A stretch of 64,000 bases of DNA from assembly GCA_000611775.1 (NCBI GenBank), contig KK106981.1, forward strand, positions 310,001 through 374,000. Reading direction: 5' to 3'. The position numbers were made by a program, and so were the translations under genes. Source of the stretch: Umbilicaria muhlenbergii (Eukaryota; Ascomycota; Lecanoromycetes; Umbilicariales; Umbilicariaceae). The notes below the pieces were generated by a model. That model saw nothing but the letters and a program-made list of their open reading frames with translations. It searched no databases and was not told the DNA's origin. Positions 34,244 through 47,813 of the stretch are shown one piece after another (within the stretch, counting starts at the first letter, position 1; every line of letters begins with the position of its first letter).

Positions 34244-37200
34244 GGCGATATGTCAAGTTACTCGTTCACCCGAGTGAGAAGGTTGTGGGTGTCTTGTACG
34301 ATGTTCGAAGTCGTAAAGTGAATGTGAATCTGAGGAGTGGGTCAGGAGGTCAAAACGAAAGCTTTGACTCAAAACCGATGCTCTTGACAAGTTCGATGAG
34401 TGGCTTAGCCCAAGAGACGCTGGCAAATACGAGGACCAGGTGGGGTCTTAATACGTCAAGCCCAACAAGCAAAGACTGCCAGAGCACGAGTCGATTAAGA
34501 CCAGAGGCGGATGTAGGCCTAATCTTTGAGAACAAGCCGGCAATGCTTTCTTTCAACGAAGCGGAAGGGAAGAAGACAGGAAGAATGATCGAGATGCAGA
34601 TCTACCCCTTCAACTCTTTGTTGGCCGATATGCGGCCACTGCTGCAACGGCGTATGTATTTGTCTTGGATGCGCGATACGGTGAAGGGACGTTATGCCAG
34701 GGTGGGAAGGGAGAACTGCGTCTGTTTGTCCTCAAGGTCGTAGGGCCGTGCTTAGCGTTAGATCTGGAGATCTATCGAGGCAACGCAACAAGCGTCAAAG
34801 ACAGCGGTGAGGCAAGCTAACAATGACGATGCGTACATCGCTTGGTTGAGGATAGCCGCCACTTATGTATGTCTCAAGGCTCTCGCTTGATGGGCAATAT
34901 AAGATGGTTTCGGAACCGACATATCGAAAGACGCCATACAAGTCACGTTTCTCCCGTCATCTTATCTTGCCTTCCATGGAGACTCCATCCACGGACCGTG
35001 ACCGGAAACAACCACAAGCTTCACGGCTACCTCATTTAGCAGCAGCGAGCAAGCAAGGTCAACCCCACACGCCCGCATCAGCACACGGTTCCAAAGAAAG
35101 AAGATGTTGCCCATCGAGGCGCCCCGGCAATTGTTTCACCAAACTCAGCAAGTAGCCGGATCTGCACAGTCTAGCTCTTGACACGTAAGTAACCCTGCGC
35201 ATCGGGCGTGGCTGTCAAGCAGGCTCCTACGATGGAAGTGAATCGAATGAAAGCTTTCCTCCAGCAACTGGCAAGGCATGGCCACAGCAAATCACTGCCG
35301 GCCTGGGTGGCGTGATATGGGCGTAGTTTGCCCCACCACGTTATCTTGCCCAAAAGCAATTGGGTCTTCGTCAGCCTCGACGTTGGACGTGTTGGCCAGC
35401 ATATCGTCCAGTCGGGTAGCTGCAGGAAAAGAGGCACGGCAAGCTACGCGTGTCGAAACAGGGGAGAATAAAGAAAGCGTGATCGGTGAATAAGGTAAGT
35501 GGAGAAGGGCAGACTCGATGCACGTGTACCCAATATACGGCCAACATATGGCTAACCGGTGGATGGGCCACGGCGTGGGGTCACGCCTTAGCTGGGTTGG
35601 GCATAGCAATCCTCCGGGTGTCCTGGTGAAGTATTGACAACGTTGTCACTGTGCTTGGGAAGCAATCAGGTGCCTGCTTCTTGTCCTCAGAATCCAAGCT
35701 TCATGCTTTACCTTACCTTACTCACCCACCGGTACCTTAGTCATACTCATTCACCAACAAGAAGTGAACCGCTCAAGGAAACACACCGCTTCTCAAGATC
35801 CAATTAACCATCTTGTCAAGCTACTTAACACACCGTTCGGATCCAGCTCGCGCACGCTGCAGCTATCCGCGCCCTAATGTCGTAACCGCGGTTATTGCTC
35901 TAAAAATTTCCGGAACCTCTTCCCCGCATCCATAGGCAGCTAAAAGAGAAGAACTCCTTATGGAAGGCTTCTGGAAGGCACTTCGAAAAGACTGGCGCAG
36001 GCAGCCAAGCACAGAGCGAGGGTAGGTGCATACTTTGACGTCGCACTACTGCGGAGAGTTTCTGAAGTATGGTCTGCCGGAATTTCCTGGAAGATGTCTG
36101 GATAAAGAAGCATATGGGCGCGTAATGAAACTATCTTTCCGGTGTTGACATCAAGGTGCCCCAAATATCATGGTTGGTTAATAAATGGCTTTCCCTGCAT
36201 CGGCATTGAGGTTGCACTGCGCATTTTTCTTCCGTATACCTTCCAGAACGTCAACAATTTCTCCGATGACAAGCTTTTCCAAACTTCTTCCTTGCATCAT
36301 GCATGGAAGGCAGTCAGCCCCTGGCCTAACATGACGACAGTCTGCAGCTGTCAATCTCGAAGATATCACATAAGCACCATGGCTCGATACCTATGCTTCG
36401 GGGACCATGCTCTCGGGACGAAACGAAAAGGCTACCGTTCATGACCACAAAGACTGTTATCTTTCCTTCCGGTCCTTGTCTCTACCGCCAAGGCCATGTA
36501 CTAAGCCCTGTGGCTCAACCACCATGTGATGGGCCTTTGAAAGAAGAATAGCTTTTGATAGACGGACAGAAACAATGGATCAGGGCCTACCGGCATACTG
36601 CGACGGCCTCCAACTTCACCCTCTGTTACAGCAAAATCAGACCAATGACCTCCAGCGAACCATTCCGCCAAAAGACACGCCCTTGGCCTGTTTCAAGCCT
36701 TCTAGGTCCAATCCTTAGCGTTCACTATCCACGGCTATACAGCACCTGCAGTTAACTCTTAGGCCAACCAGATCAGTCCCCAAACTATCGCATCCACGGC
36801 ATGGTACATCAGCATCATCTTCCCATGTTTGAATTCCCTCTTTCCACACCCACTCACCCCGTCTTTGCCATCTCCTGCTATCCCTACCCGTCCAATCCTT
36901 TCTATCGTTCTTTCCCTTTCCGAGCCCAACCACTCTTCCGGGAAAGCGGGTCTCAAACCACGCCAGTACAGCCCTACATTCAACGGCGGCAGCGTACAGT
37001 ATATACACCGCCATACTTCCGTACGGAAACTTAATCATCTTTGAAACAAAAGTTGAGTCGAAAGGACTTGGAAAATATGCATATTAGCGTCAACAGTTTT
37101 CTAAAAAAGCTGCTTTCCACCAATCCTCGGTTCCAGCGACCAAAATGGGAAGCCGACGTTACGGCCGTAGCAGAGTCTTCACTTGGTCCCTCTCCACACG

Positions 37201-37980
37201 TGGACGGCCGTACCAACTACGGCTGCTCCAGCCCTACACTCACCGCCTCTCCCATCCTCCCCTCGCCCTTCACCGTCCCGGTTAACCAACCCGGTCAAGC
37301 CCAGCCCAACAACCCTACACATCATGCGCAAACCCCACACATTCTTTTCACCACAACCAAGCTACCCAGGTAGTCCAGTCCCGCAAGCTAGCACGTTTCA
37401 TCCTCCGGAGCTCCCTCCTTCAGTAAACTTCGCCTATGAATTGAATCTCCTCTTTTCAAGGCGTCACCTGATTTCTTTTCTGTGAAGCCCATCTCGTTCT
37501 ATTCTCAGCCGTTACTCGGCTGAGACCCCAAACGAAGGCTGCCATCACGCGACTTCCCTCGCTGCTGTCCGGAGGTGATTCCGTCCAAGAATACGGCCGT
37601 AGTAGAGTCTCTACATGAAAGAGGGTTCGTAGTCTCGGCTGGAGACTTGGAAGAAGGCTTTGGAATCTATGCTCATAGTGTTTACAATCAAGCGCTTTGC
37701 AATCTGTGTTCATGATTTTACAATCTAAGGACAACCAAGTATACCCTCGAGTAAGAAAAACCCCAGATTGACAAAAAGCGATGAAGAAAAGCGCTCTGGG
37801 TAGTGATATTGCCTATGCATAGCCAAATACCCCTACTACTCCTAGAAACCTCCAGCACTATCCAGTTTCATCACGAAAGCCAAGCTCCACAGCAGAGTAA
37901 AATAAGAATTCCCAGCCAAACACTAAATACGCGGGCTATCCATCAATCCATCCAACCCTTTCACTCAACCTCTCACCACC
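34244..37980. other. 3.7-kb stretch without a supportable gene
   Basis: Longest gap in the window, between the APSES ATG (minus) and the topoisomerase stop (minus). ORFs up to 184 codons occur but show no domain, signal peptide or splice logic. Two identical palindromes TACGGCCGTA lie at 37160 and 37592 inside an 18-bp near repeat. The 35700-35760 part has a CTTACCTTACT-rich tract. It could be long regulatory DNA, a noncoding transcript, or decayed repeats. Confidence 0.45.
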
Positions 37981-40900
37981 TCATTCACTATCACTATCCT
38001 CGAACCCCTCACTCTCCTCCTCACTTCCCCCCTCCTCCTCACTATCATCATCCACAACCCACTTCTTCCCCCTCCCCACCGCCGCCGCCGCCGCCCTCCT
38101 AGCCGGCCTGCCCCTCCCCGTCGCCCTCGGCACGTCCTCATCCTCTTCCTCGTCGCTGAGGATCTCATTCGCCATATCCTCCACCGCGTCCCTCCCCACC
38201 CCCACGTTCCCACCCCCATCATCCTCATCCTCCGATTCCTCCGATTCCCCACCCTTCTTCCCCCCCACCCCACCGTTCGTTTTCGCCCGCTTGGCCGCAT
38301 ACGCCTTGGCGGCCGGACTGAGCGGCACCATCTTCTTCGGCGCCGCCGCAACCGACTTCTTGGCCGTCTCCTTCTTCGGCGCGGGCTTCGCTTTGGCGAT
38401 GGGTTTAGCTGCCACTGCCGCTGCCGCCTTGGGCGCAGGAGCTTTCGTGACTTTCGGCTGCGGAGGAGGAGGCGCGATATCGAACGAGTCGTCCTGGTCG
38501 TCGTCGGACAAGACGGTGCCTTTGGCGGTGACATGGGAAGCGGTCCTATTGCCGACGGGTGCGAGTTTAGAGTAGTCTGTCTCGTCGTCGTCGAGATCGA
38601 TCGGGCCCTTCGAGCTGGGTTTGGTGGTCGATTTCGAAAGACCGGCGCTGCTGCCTGGGCGGGACATGGACGCTCGGGCGGAGAAGAGAGGGCGGCTGCC
38701 AGCTGCTGTTGCTGCTACTGATGCTGGGTCGGTGGAAGTGCCGCCGATGCCTTTGACCATGTTGCCAATGTCGAAGTTGTCATCGGAGTCGTCGGAGTTG
38801 CTGAGGACGTCGTATTTAACGGGTTTACTGGCGGCGGCTCGGGGTTTGCGGGACGGTGCTGGTCTTGAGACGACTTCGTCGTCGTCGTCATCGTCAGAGA
38901 TTACCTTCTTCTTGGCTGGTGCAGACTTCTTCGTGGCCGTGGCAGCGGCCTTGGCTTTTTGGAAGACAGGAGCGACGGGGGCATCGGAGGCAGACTCTGC
39001 AGCTCCGTCAATCTGCATCCAGACGTCGTCTGACTTCTCGATCTTCGCTGGCTTTGCCTCATCTGATGGCTTGGCGACGGGTTTCACCCCATTTGTCAAA
39101 CCCTTTGTAGCCGTTACGGCTGGCTTTGGATTTGCTGAAGCAGACAGATAGGCAAGCATCCCCGCTTTCGGCTGCACGTGCTTAGCAACTGCAGGCTTCT
39201 TCGACTTTGCTAGACCGAAATCGGAATCCGAAGGATCATCGCCCTGAGCCTTGCGCTTTCGTGCTTCGGGACCTTTGGCGGCTAACTTCAACTTTGTTGA
39301 CGCCCGGCGTCCTAGGTTGGCAACCTTCTTCTGGCGCGTATGCTCTTCGGCGAGCTGCACCCTCCACTCGTTGATGAAATCTTCCAGGTCCTTCTTCCAG
39401 AGGTCTTCCTTGCTCAGCTTGATGAGCTCATCGATCTCCATTTCACGGTCTCCAATCTGCTTCAGTAATTTGTCGACGCGCTCTTTGGTCAACGACCAAA
39501 TGGCCATCTAGCAAGTGTCAGCGAACTCAACGCAAGCAACGTGTACTTTTTGACTTACACCTAAAAGATAGTCGTAAGCCCCCGCGCCTAACTCAACGTC
39601 CTCCTCCGTCTCCTCCTCGTCTTCCCGAGCAGGCTCAAGCTCCCCTTCTTTGGATGCATCAGCAACCTTGGGGATCGGCTTGAAGTCTTTCTGCCGCAAC
39701 TCTATGACAAGGTCCTTCTTCTTTTTCTTGGACACAACGAGCTTCCCGTCAATGATCATCTGTATGAAGCGGGCCTGGTTACTGAGCTTCTCGAGCTCCT
39801 TGTGCATCTCTGCTAATTGCCATGCCTAAGAGTGTAAGCCAAAGGAAGAGATAGTGTGATCAAGAGCTTACCTTTCGCTTTTCATAGAACTTGATTCTGA
39901 CACCGTAGAACTCCTTCATTATATCTTCCACCGTAGCGTACTTCGTTATCCTTCCCTCTGCATCAAAGGCGACAAGGTTGGACGTTGCAATGGACTTGGT
40001 GAGTTTAAATTTCTCTTCAAGTCCCTCCTCGAGAGCAATTTTCATGTGCTTGTCCTCCATGCGCACGATGAAGTGCACGTTCTTGTGGGTGTTGTAGTCG
40101 TCATACTCTTTGATAAACGACGGTACCTTCTCCGCTTTGATGATGTCCACAAGTTTGTCCTTGAAATCCTGAGTCCACAGTCGAATGGGTAACTCAGTAA
40201 TCTCAACCTCGTTGTCTCCAGTCTGCGTGATGATACCGCTGAACTTGTACCGATCAGGACCCATTGGGGTGACAGTACCCTTAAAATCACGGAACCATGG
40301 AGTCATGGGCTCCATGGGTTCACCGTCCATCATACGCCTCAGGTTCGCCACTATATCCTCCGGATTGTAGTTTGGGATTGACGAACTCCAGCCTGTTCCG
40401 ATACCATCGGCGCCGTTGACCAGGATCATTGGCACCACAGGAACGTACATTTCTGGCTCGATCAACTTATCGTCGTCGGTATTATACGTTAGTAGAGGCT
40501 CGTCTAGAGGGTTGAATACGCGTCTCGCAAAAGGTGACAGGCGCGTGTAGATGTAACGAGCACTAGCACAGTCGCTGCCTCCTTGGAGCCGACTACCAAA
40601 GTTACCGCTGGGTTCGAGACAGTTGACGTTGTTCGATCCGACGAAAGTCTGAGCCAAACCAACAATGGTCTGCTGCAAAGATTGCTCGCCATGCTGATAT
40701 GCTGTGATACCAGAAACATAACCAGCAAGCTCAACCACCTTTACGTCTTTCTTCACATTTCGCTTGAAGCATGCAAAGAGAACCTTGCGTTGCCCTGGCT
40801 TAAGTCCGTCAACGACAGAGGGTATCGATCGTAGATTGTCAGCCATACTGAACAGGATCAACTCCTTGTTGACGAAGTCGGTATACGTAATATGCTTGGT

Positions 40901-43457
40901 CGAGTGGTCAAGATAGGTGCCAGGCTTGAATTGGCGCAGCCACTCCTTCCGTTCGTCGGCCTTCTTCTTTGAGAAAGCTAGCTCGATAAGTTCCGGCTCG
41001 TTGTCTTGCATGGCGTGAAACTCCTTGAGATGCTTGTCTAAGTCGTTGAAGTAGACCTGCGCGTCTTCAGTGGTACTTGTACCCAGACCCTTATAGTACT
41101 TGTGTTCCCAGCCTCGCTCGTGCTTGTGTTCCTCCTTCCATGCTTCGTACTCAGGCATAGTGAAGAAGGCACGAGACTTTGTAGGTGCCTTGGGGTCGCC
41201 CTTGAAGACCTTAATGATGGGTGTGATGAACTCAATAAGGAACTTCGGGATTTTTAGAAGACTGGGATACTGGACTTGCAGGAAATTGATAAGCAATCCT
41301 TTGATATGGCTACCGTCATGATCCTGATCCGTCATGATCATGATGTGTCCATAGCGGAGACTCTTGCAGTCCTGGTAATCCGTCTTGTGCTTAAGCCCTA
41401 TGAACTTCTTGATGTTTTGTATCTCCGCGTTCTTCGAGATCTGGTCAACCGAGGCGTCTCGAACATTGAGAAGCTTACCACGAAGGGGGAAAACACCAAA
41501 GAGATCAGGCCCAACGACAGAGCGCCCTGCCATTGCCAGACCTTTAGCCGAATCGCCTTCCGTCAGGATCAAGGTACACTGGTATCCATCTTTCGTACCA
41601 GCTTTGTTGGCATCAGTAAGCTTGGGGTTGTCCATATGGCTCCGACGATTGCCATCGCTCTTCTTGAGTATCTGATCCGCCTTTTGCTGTGCGAAATGCA
41701 GGATGTTAGCGACAACTTCAGTCTTTGCGATCTTCTTGAGAAAGTCATCGCTGACTGTGCACTTGCTGCCGAATTGAGTGTGTTTTGTTGTCAGTTGTTC
41801 CTTGGTTTGCGAGGTGAAAGCCGGATTGACGATCAAGCAATTGATGAAGAGGAAGATGTGGTTACGGATCTGGTTAATCTTGAGAGCAGCTCCTCCTTTG
41901 TTCTTCTTCTTTACAATCTCCAGCAACTTCGTGCACACCTGGTCCGCAATGTAATTGACATGAGTGCCTCCAGACGTCGTGGCAATAGAGTTTACGAATG
42001 AGACTTGTTGGAAGGTCCCATCAGATACAGCAAAACCAATCTCCCATCGTGCATCCGGGTTGTCTACGATAATGTCGGAAGAGTCGTTCACCGCCTCGTC
42101 GCCACGCTCCCGCTTAATGGCTTTTGTATACATCTCCATGTACTTTTTGAAGTTGTTGACCATGATCCTCTTGTCATTCAGGTAAACTTTGACGCCTTTA
42201 GTGGTCCCTGCCAAATCGTAGACCCTCCGTTTGGCAAGTGCCTCGAAGTCGTCGTCCATGCCGTCCATCTTGAACTTCTTGAAGTCTGCCGTGAACGTGA
42301 TCTTGGTGAAATCATCACCCTTGCTGGCTGTAATGGAAGCTGTTCCCATGCGGGTCATATTGGCCGTCCAGGTTTGCTTGTATCGCTTCTTGTTCTTCGA
42401 GTCCGAGGTCTCCAGGGTGAACTCGGTACTGAAGACGTTACAAAGCTTCGCACCGTATCCGTTACGCCCACCAGTGACCTTCTGCTGATCATCATCATAG
42501 TTCGAGGATGTGAGCAGGTGACCGAATATCATTTCCGGGATGTATATGTTCTCTTTCTGGAGTGATTGTTAGTACCACATAATTGTTGGATAGGTATTCT
42601 TTTCAATGCCTTACATCATGAATTTCGACAGGGATACCCCGTCCGTTGTTCAAGACGCTTATCTCGCCCTTCTCTCGATCTATCGTGACTTTGATAGTGT
42701 CCATGTTCTTGTCTCGCTGCTTGTTGTCCGCCGCATTCACTAGAATTTCGTCGAAGATCTTATACAGACCTGGTACGAAGCTAACCTCCCTTGTTTCCAT
42801 GGAGTCCAATTCTGTATTGTAGACCCACATCTGCTTCTCGCTACGCTCCACAGAACCGATGTAGGTATCAGGCCGCTTGATGATGTGCTCCAGTTGAGTG
42901 AGCTGTATAGTCGCGTCAGTGACCGAACCACGGATGAGGAAAGAGCTCGGATACGTACCTTCTGGTACTGATCGGACGACCCAGCGCCCTTCTTGGGTTT
43001 GGGATCGCCCGCCCCATCAAGGTTGAATGCCTCATTTTCTAGCTCTGCCAATGGTTTGCCACCTGTTTTCTTAGGCGCGGGGGCCTTCTTCTGCTTCTTC
43101 GCGCTTGGCGGTGTGGCTGACAGCAAGGAGTCGTCGTGTAGAGAAGGATTGGACGGGTCTGAGTCCTCATCCTCAGAGTCTGGCTTTGCACGTTTCTTGG
43201 ATGCGGCAGGTTTCGCTGCTTTAGGCTTTGATGCAGCTTGAGTCGCCTTCTTCGGGGCTGCTTTGGGAGCTGTGGTCGCCTTTTTTGGCGCTGGTTTCGG
43301 TGCGGCCTTGGCTTTGGGCTTCTATATATGAGCTCATTAGCCAGTGTTCGAGAGACAGCGCAATTACCATTTGTTAGAGATATGCACTCACGGCGACTGG
43401 GATCGGTGAGTAGTTGTCAGACTCGTCGAACACCGAGTCGACCATAGAGGAGTCCAT
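37981..43457 (-). CDS. top2: DNA topoisomerase II
   Basis: ATP-dependent type IIA topoisomerase that passes one DNA duplex through another; nuclear and essential. Six exons, 43457-43392, 43321-42959, 42902-42615, 42556-39872, 39825-39559, 39507-37981, all phase 0, give 1731 residues. Order: basic Lys/Ala/Pro-rich N-tail; GHKL ATPase with LTQLEHIIKRPDTYIGS, ILVNAADN and GGRNGYGAKLCNVFSTEF; transducer loop SQTKEQLTTK; TOPRIM with LTEGDSAKGLAMAGRS, PLRGKLLNVRDAS and DQDHDGSHIKGLLINF (metal-binding acids present); winged-helix/tower with the catalytic Tyr in CASARYIYTRLSP (about Y907). The last exon encodes YLLG-MAIWSLTKERVDKLL, closing the coiled coil, and a 450-residue disordered acidic/basic tail ending EDSDSE. 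All catalytic motifs are intact, so a functional enzyme is expected. Confidence 0.97.
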
Positions 43458-44239
43458 TTTGACGCGCTCTACGCGTAGTGTGCTGACGTCTCGTGGCACA
43501 AAGATAGTGAGACCGGTATCTGGTGATGAAAAGGTGCTGCTAAGTTAGGTGTCGAGGTCCTTGAAGTGAGTGTTCAGATGTTATGGGGATAAACAAAAGG
43601 CGCGCTAGTGAAGGCTAAGCGAGAGTTTGCCGCTATGACCAATCAGGTAAGGCGTACTATTCCAGCCTTCCTTCACCTCACCGCAGTCCATCAGGGGTTT
43701 CCTTGTCTGTGTCAGGCTTGTGCATTAAATAAGTGGCAGTCTTCAGCTGCTGGGGATCCCCCAACCCGCTCACCAATTAGGACAGATTTTGAGGATTGAT
43801 CAATGCAGAGATGTTAGAAGCCATGGATGCTTACAACATCCACTCCAACCATTTAAATATATTGCTTTCGCTATTGTAGTATCGAGCGGAGCCCCAGTTG
43901 GACACTGCCACTTCTTTTGGGCATAGCCCTGCTTTCATGGACAGCAACCCTCAGCTCTCAATGAAAGATCAGGTCAGAGCTGTCATGAATCAAGATAGCA
44001 TGGCTTTCAGACGAGAAGTGAATAAGCGGAAGTCGAGACCTCACGCATGTGTTAAAAAGTAGCCTGCATGATCTGCCGTTTATGGACCATTCTATTACGT
44101 TGATATCTGAGAATTGGTAATTGAGCACATGCTTTCCAATGCTCAATCACAATTGGTTGCAAGCTTTGATCGCCATCTAAGGCCAGTGTTCGATGTCCGA
44201 GGTAGCACAGCCGAGGAAATCCCCCCAGAAGTGAAAGCA
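43458..44239. other. Intergenic, topoisomerase promoter
   Basis: 782 bp upstream of the topoisomerase II start and downstream of the MFS stop. Nothing further seen. Confidence 0.4.
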
Positions 44240-46573
44240 TCACATTTGATGCACCTTGCTATTCCTGCTCCACCTTCTGAAACTCTTACCTTTGTAATAG
44301 AACAGTACGCCGAAGAGACACCACAGTATGATCAAACTCATGTTGGTCATGATTGGCGGAACATACCCCGATTTGATGATCCACGGAGTGATGAATTTCG
44401 AGAAGCCATATCCCCAAACGTTCTTGTTGACGGTGACGGACACAAAGATGCTGCCGCTAATCGGCTTGTAAGAGTCGACACTTGTTTTCGTCAGTTTGCT
44501 ACCCTCCAAATAGTAGGATTGTGAGCCGTTGACTTACGCATAGGTGCCGGCGATAGCAGGGAGAGCGGCAACTTCGATACCGGCGCAAGTCCAGCCGAGG
44601 AAAACGATGACCTGAGAACCATCAGCATACACCAAATCGCGGTAGAAGAGCAATGACGGACCTTCCAGTTCCAGTGGTACTCGTATCCAAATGCCACAAT
44701 GAAGTTCCCCAATATCATGATTAGCACATAAGGGATCATAGACGGCAACCTCATCTCTGGCTCTCTTATACCGTTGTTCAGCTTTGTCGCCCTCATGGAT
44801 ATCCAGTCACTCAAGGGTCCTGCGGTGAATAACCCGATCAACTGCCCGATCAGGATTGCGAAGTTCATGAACCCAATGGACGTCGCGGAAAAGAGGTAAG
44901 GCGGTGCAGCAAACGCTTGTGACTGGGTCAGGTTGATAGTCAAGAAAGAAGAAGCGGTCCATGACACAACAAATGAGGCAAACTCGACGATGGGGAACGC
45001 AAACAATTCCCACGGTGTCCAAATGTCAACCAGGATAGTCTGGAGGGGATGAGCATTAGGGTGGTATAGCTTGAACTGCTGTTTACTCGGTGTTCCTCTT
45101 CCTAAGTAAGGATCTCGTTCGGCGGTCGCGGTATGCGAGAGATCTGGCATTCCACAGGGAGGACTACCCTTTTCGACCCCTTCAACCGTGTCGACAGCGA
45201 CGCCCTCGTTGGAAGAGGAGATGGAGCTCACACCACGCAATTCATCAGGATGCGGGCGATGCCATTTCGTTTCGGGAAAGCCAAAGAGAAGCATCAGGAA
45301 TACAGTCCCGTGCATGGCAACATTGAGCCACCAGAAGTTTTGCCAGGTAGAATACTGTGCCATTGCACCACCGATGATAGGGCCCACCTAAAGAACGGTT
45401 AGCTTCACATTTCGGGGTGCGTGAAACAATTAAGCGTACCGCTAGAGAACCGAAGTACATGGCGAAATACAGCGTGTTGTATTTTCCTCGATTGTGGAGA
45501 AACATGATATCAGTGATGACGGCAGGCTGGATGGTCTGGAAGGTGTAGTCAATAATATTGCGCTGACCAAGCCGTTGGACTGCTCTACCTCAGCCGGACC
45601 AGCCCCGATACCATTTAGTACACAAGCGCCCATGAAGCTGCCATACGTAGTCGCCTTGGCTCTCCAGATAGCGCTAGCCAGACAGACGAGTGTGGACGCA
45701 AGATAGACGGGACGTCTGCCGAAGGATGTGCTGAGCGGAACCCTAAACCAACATAGTCAGATTTGCTTCGGATCCATGTGGTCAAGACCGAACAGCAGGC
45801 GCAATAATGGAGAAAATGATAGTCTTAAAGCAGAGAAATCCAGAGGGTCCCTAGGAGCAAACTTCAAGGGAAAGCACACCGTTACTCTGGAAAACCAAGA
45901 GTGCAAAATTTAGAGTTCAATAACCTCCCCATCTACCCACCGCACACTTGTGCCTCCTCGACACATTCTCCGCTGTCCTCACATTAGAGTGCCTGCCTCG
46001 TCCAAACCCCACCATAGATCCAAACACCGCCCCCAAAACTCACCAAATAAAATTACTAAATCCCAGCACCAAAATCGCCACCCCCGTAAATTGCACCACA
46101 GCCGTCAAGTCCGAGTGAAAAGCCTCGATATAGAACGGAAACTGCGGCCCCAGCGCCAACGGTCCCATCCCCTGGCAAAAAGTCGCCGCGGTCGCACACG
46201 TCATGGCAGAGAACTTCCACCAGGAACTCCAGTTCTAGAACATTCGTCAGCTTTGATGTATATAAGCTAGAATTGGGTTTCAGGGGGAATTGGACGAACC
46301 AGGGGGTCGTGGGGGTCTTGAGATGGTTGTGGGACGAGCACTTGGGTTGAGTGGGCGGAGGACTTGACGAAGTGGTGGGAGCCTACGTCTCGCATGACCT
46401 CGGTGCCGGGGAGGATCTCGAGATTGAGCTCTTGTTCTAGCTGGTGTAGTCTCTGTGATCAATTGATTGTCTCGGTCAGCTATTTGGTTGCGAAGAGCTA
46501 AGATCTCTGGATGAAAATGTAAAGAGAACGCGTGCATTGAACGACCTACGGTTTCATCATAGTTCATCTCCAT
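44240..46573 (-). CDS. MFS drug/proton antiporter
   Basis: Major facilitator of the fungal DHA1-like multidrug resistance type, expected in the plasma membrane. Eight exons: 46573-46550, 46452-46300, 46234-46044, 45742-45589, 45535-45440, 45387-44662, 44611-44538, 44480-44240; 552 residues, every phase consistent. The N-terminal tail contains PQPSQDPHDPLNWSSWWKF, the characteristic lead into TM1. TM-loop signature STSFGRRPVYLAST is the motif-A (GxxxDRxGRR-like) region; GACVLNGIGAGPAETIQPAV is the antiporter TM5 block; GPIIGGAMAQYSTWQNFWWL follows it. A 90-residue charged cytoplasmic loop ends HPLQTILVDIWTPWELF, then TMs 7-12 finish with WGYGFSKFITPWIIKSGYVP. The tiny first exon encodes just MEMNYDET, and a different upstream start cannot be excluded. 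Substrate unknown. Confidence 0.86.
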
Positions 46574-47813
46574 CCTGACCGTCTTAGCTTCAAGTCACCG
46601 TCACAACAGTAGAGAGTACGTCAGGTAGAAAAGGAACGTAAATGAAACATGTGTATTTACTTTCTGCAAAAGGTACGAGCTTTGGATAGCAAAGGTCAGG
46701 AAAAAAGGATGAACTTCATTCACTCAAGAAACGCAGCAGGGGGGCGCTGTAGGGGTAGGTAATGCGTTATGGGGAGTGGAGAATGTGAGGTATTGAGAGG
46801 TGCAGGGTTGCTAAGTGTAACAGCTCTGACTGGTAGTTGCCAACATGGCAGGCTTGCTCACTCAACCTAACAGCGCATCGTCACACCGCGTTTCTCGCAT
46901 ATCATTATCATTGATACGGTAAATAAGCTGAGCTTCCATTGGTCGTCACACCTGAGCACTTGAAGAATCCCATGGGATCCCAGGCGTGGGAACTGCAGCT
47001 TCGCACATGGTCTTCAGTAGAACCCAGTCCACCCACGTGTTAACCACTAGCTAGCGTGGCTTGCCCCCACAAGCTTGTCTAAGCGCTAACAGTAGAGACC
47101 GTACCACTCGTACCTACTCAGCAACGCCATGATTTTATCACTCTTTCTCAAATCGACCTCACTAGTAGACCTAGGCGTACCGTCGACCAGGGAAACATCA
47201 TTCTCAATTAGTCGAGGCATTTACATGACGCACGCATTGTCATCATTGGTCACTCCTCTGTAGCGGGCAGGACATAATGCTGCTGCAAGCCCGGCAAGGG
47301 AAGGGCCGATGCCCGACGAGCAGTCTTTACTCTAAACGCTCCGGTGCAGAAGTTGAGGTTAGTAGGACGCATCTATTACAAGGAAGTTCCAGGTAGATCC
47401 CTTGAGTTCAACACGATCACCGGGGCCTCGACTTTCCCAGTCGCAAACTCTCAGTTTTGACCGAGCATTGTACGGACACAACAGTCTCAGTCCTCAGCCC
47501 GATATCAGCCTCGAGGAGTTTGCCGACATTTAATCATGGCAATTAAAGGGATCCAATATCTGCTCTTCAGTATATTGCTTGTGGTTGCTTGCGGATCGAG
47601 AAATGTACGGCTAAGGTGAAATAGCCAAATATTCCCTAGCATGAATACCCCACTATCGCTAAAACTCGCTGGACACTTTGATGCAAAACATGCGAACTGA
47701 CACACCGAATCTCGACGCTGCCATAGAAAAAGCCCCTGCACCTTGCACCAGATTAGTTCGAGAAGATGAGTAAAGCTGTGGGGTAGAAACGAAGCCGCCG
47801 GCTATGCTGAGTA
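46574..47813. other. Intergenic, no gene seen
   Basis: 1240 bp upstream of the MFS gene and downstream of the TBC gene. No ORF with recognisable features. Confidence 0.45.

Noticed and set aside
34189-34743. 184-codon plus-strand ORF
   Set aside because: Overlaps the 5' end and promoter of the APSES gene; no domain or conserved motif.
35700-35760. Telomere-like CTTACC repeats
   Set aside because: Irregular CTTACCTTACT tract, not TTAGGG/CCCTAA; common promoter composition.
38621-39151. 176-codon plus-strand Ala/Ser-rich ORF
   Set aside because: Antisense to the low-complexity tail of topoisomerase II.
41276-42001. 241-codon plus-strand ORF
   Set aside because: Antisense to the TOPRIM/ATPase coding sequence of topoisomerase II; a shadow of constrained codons.
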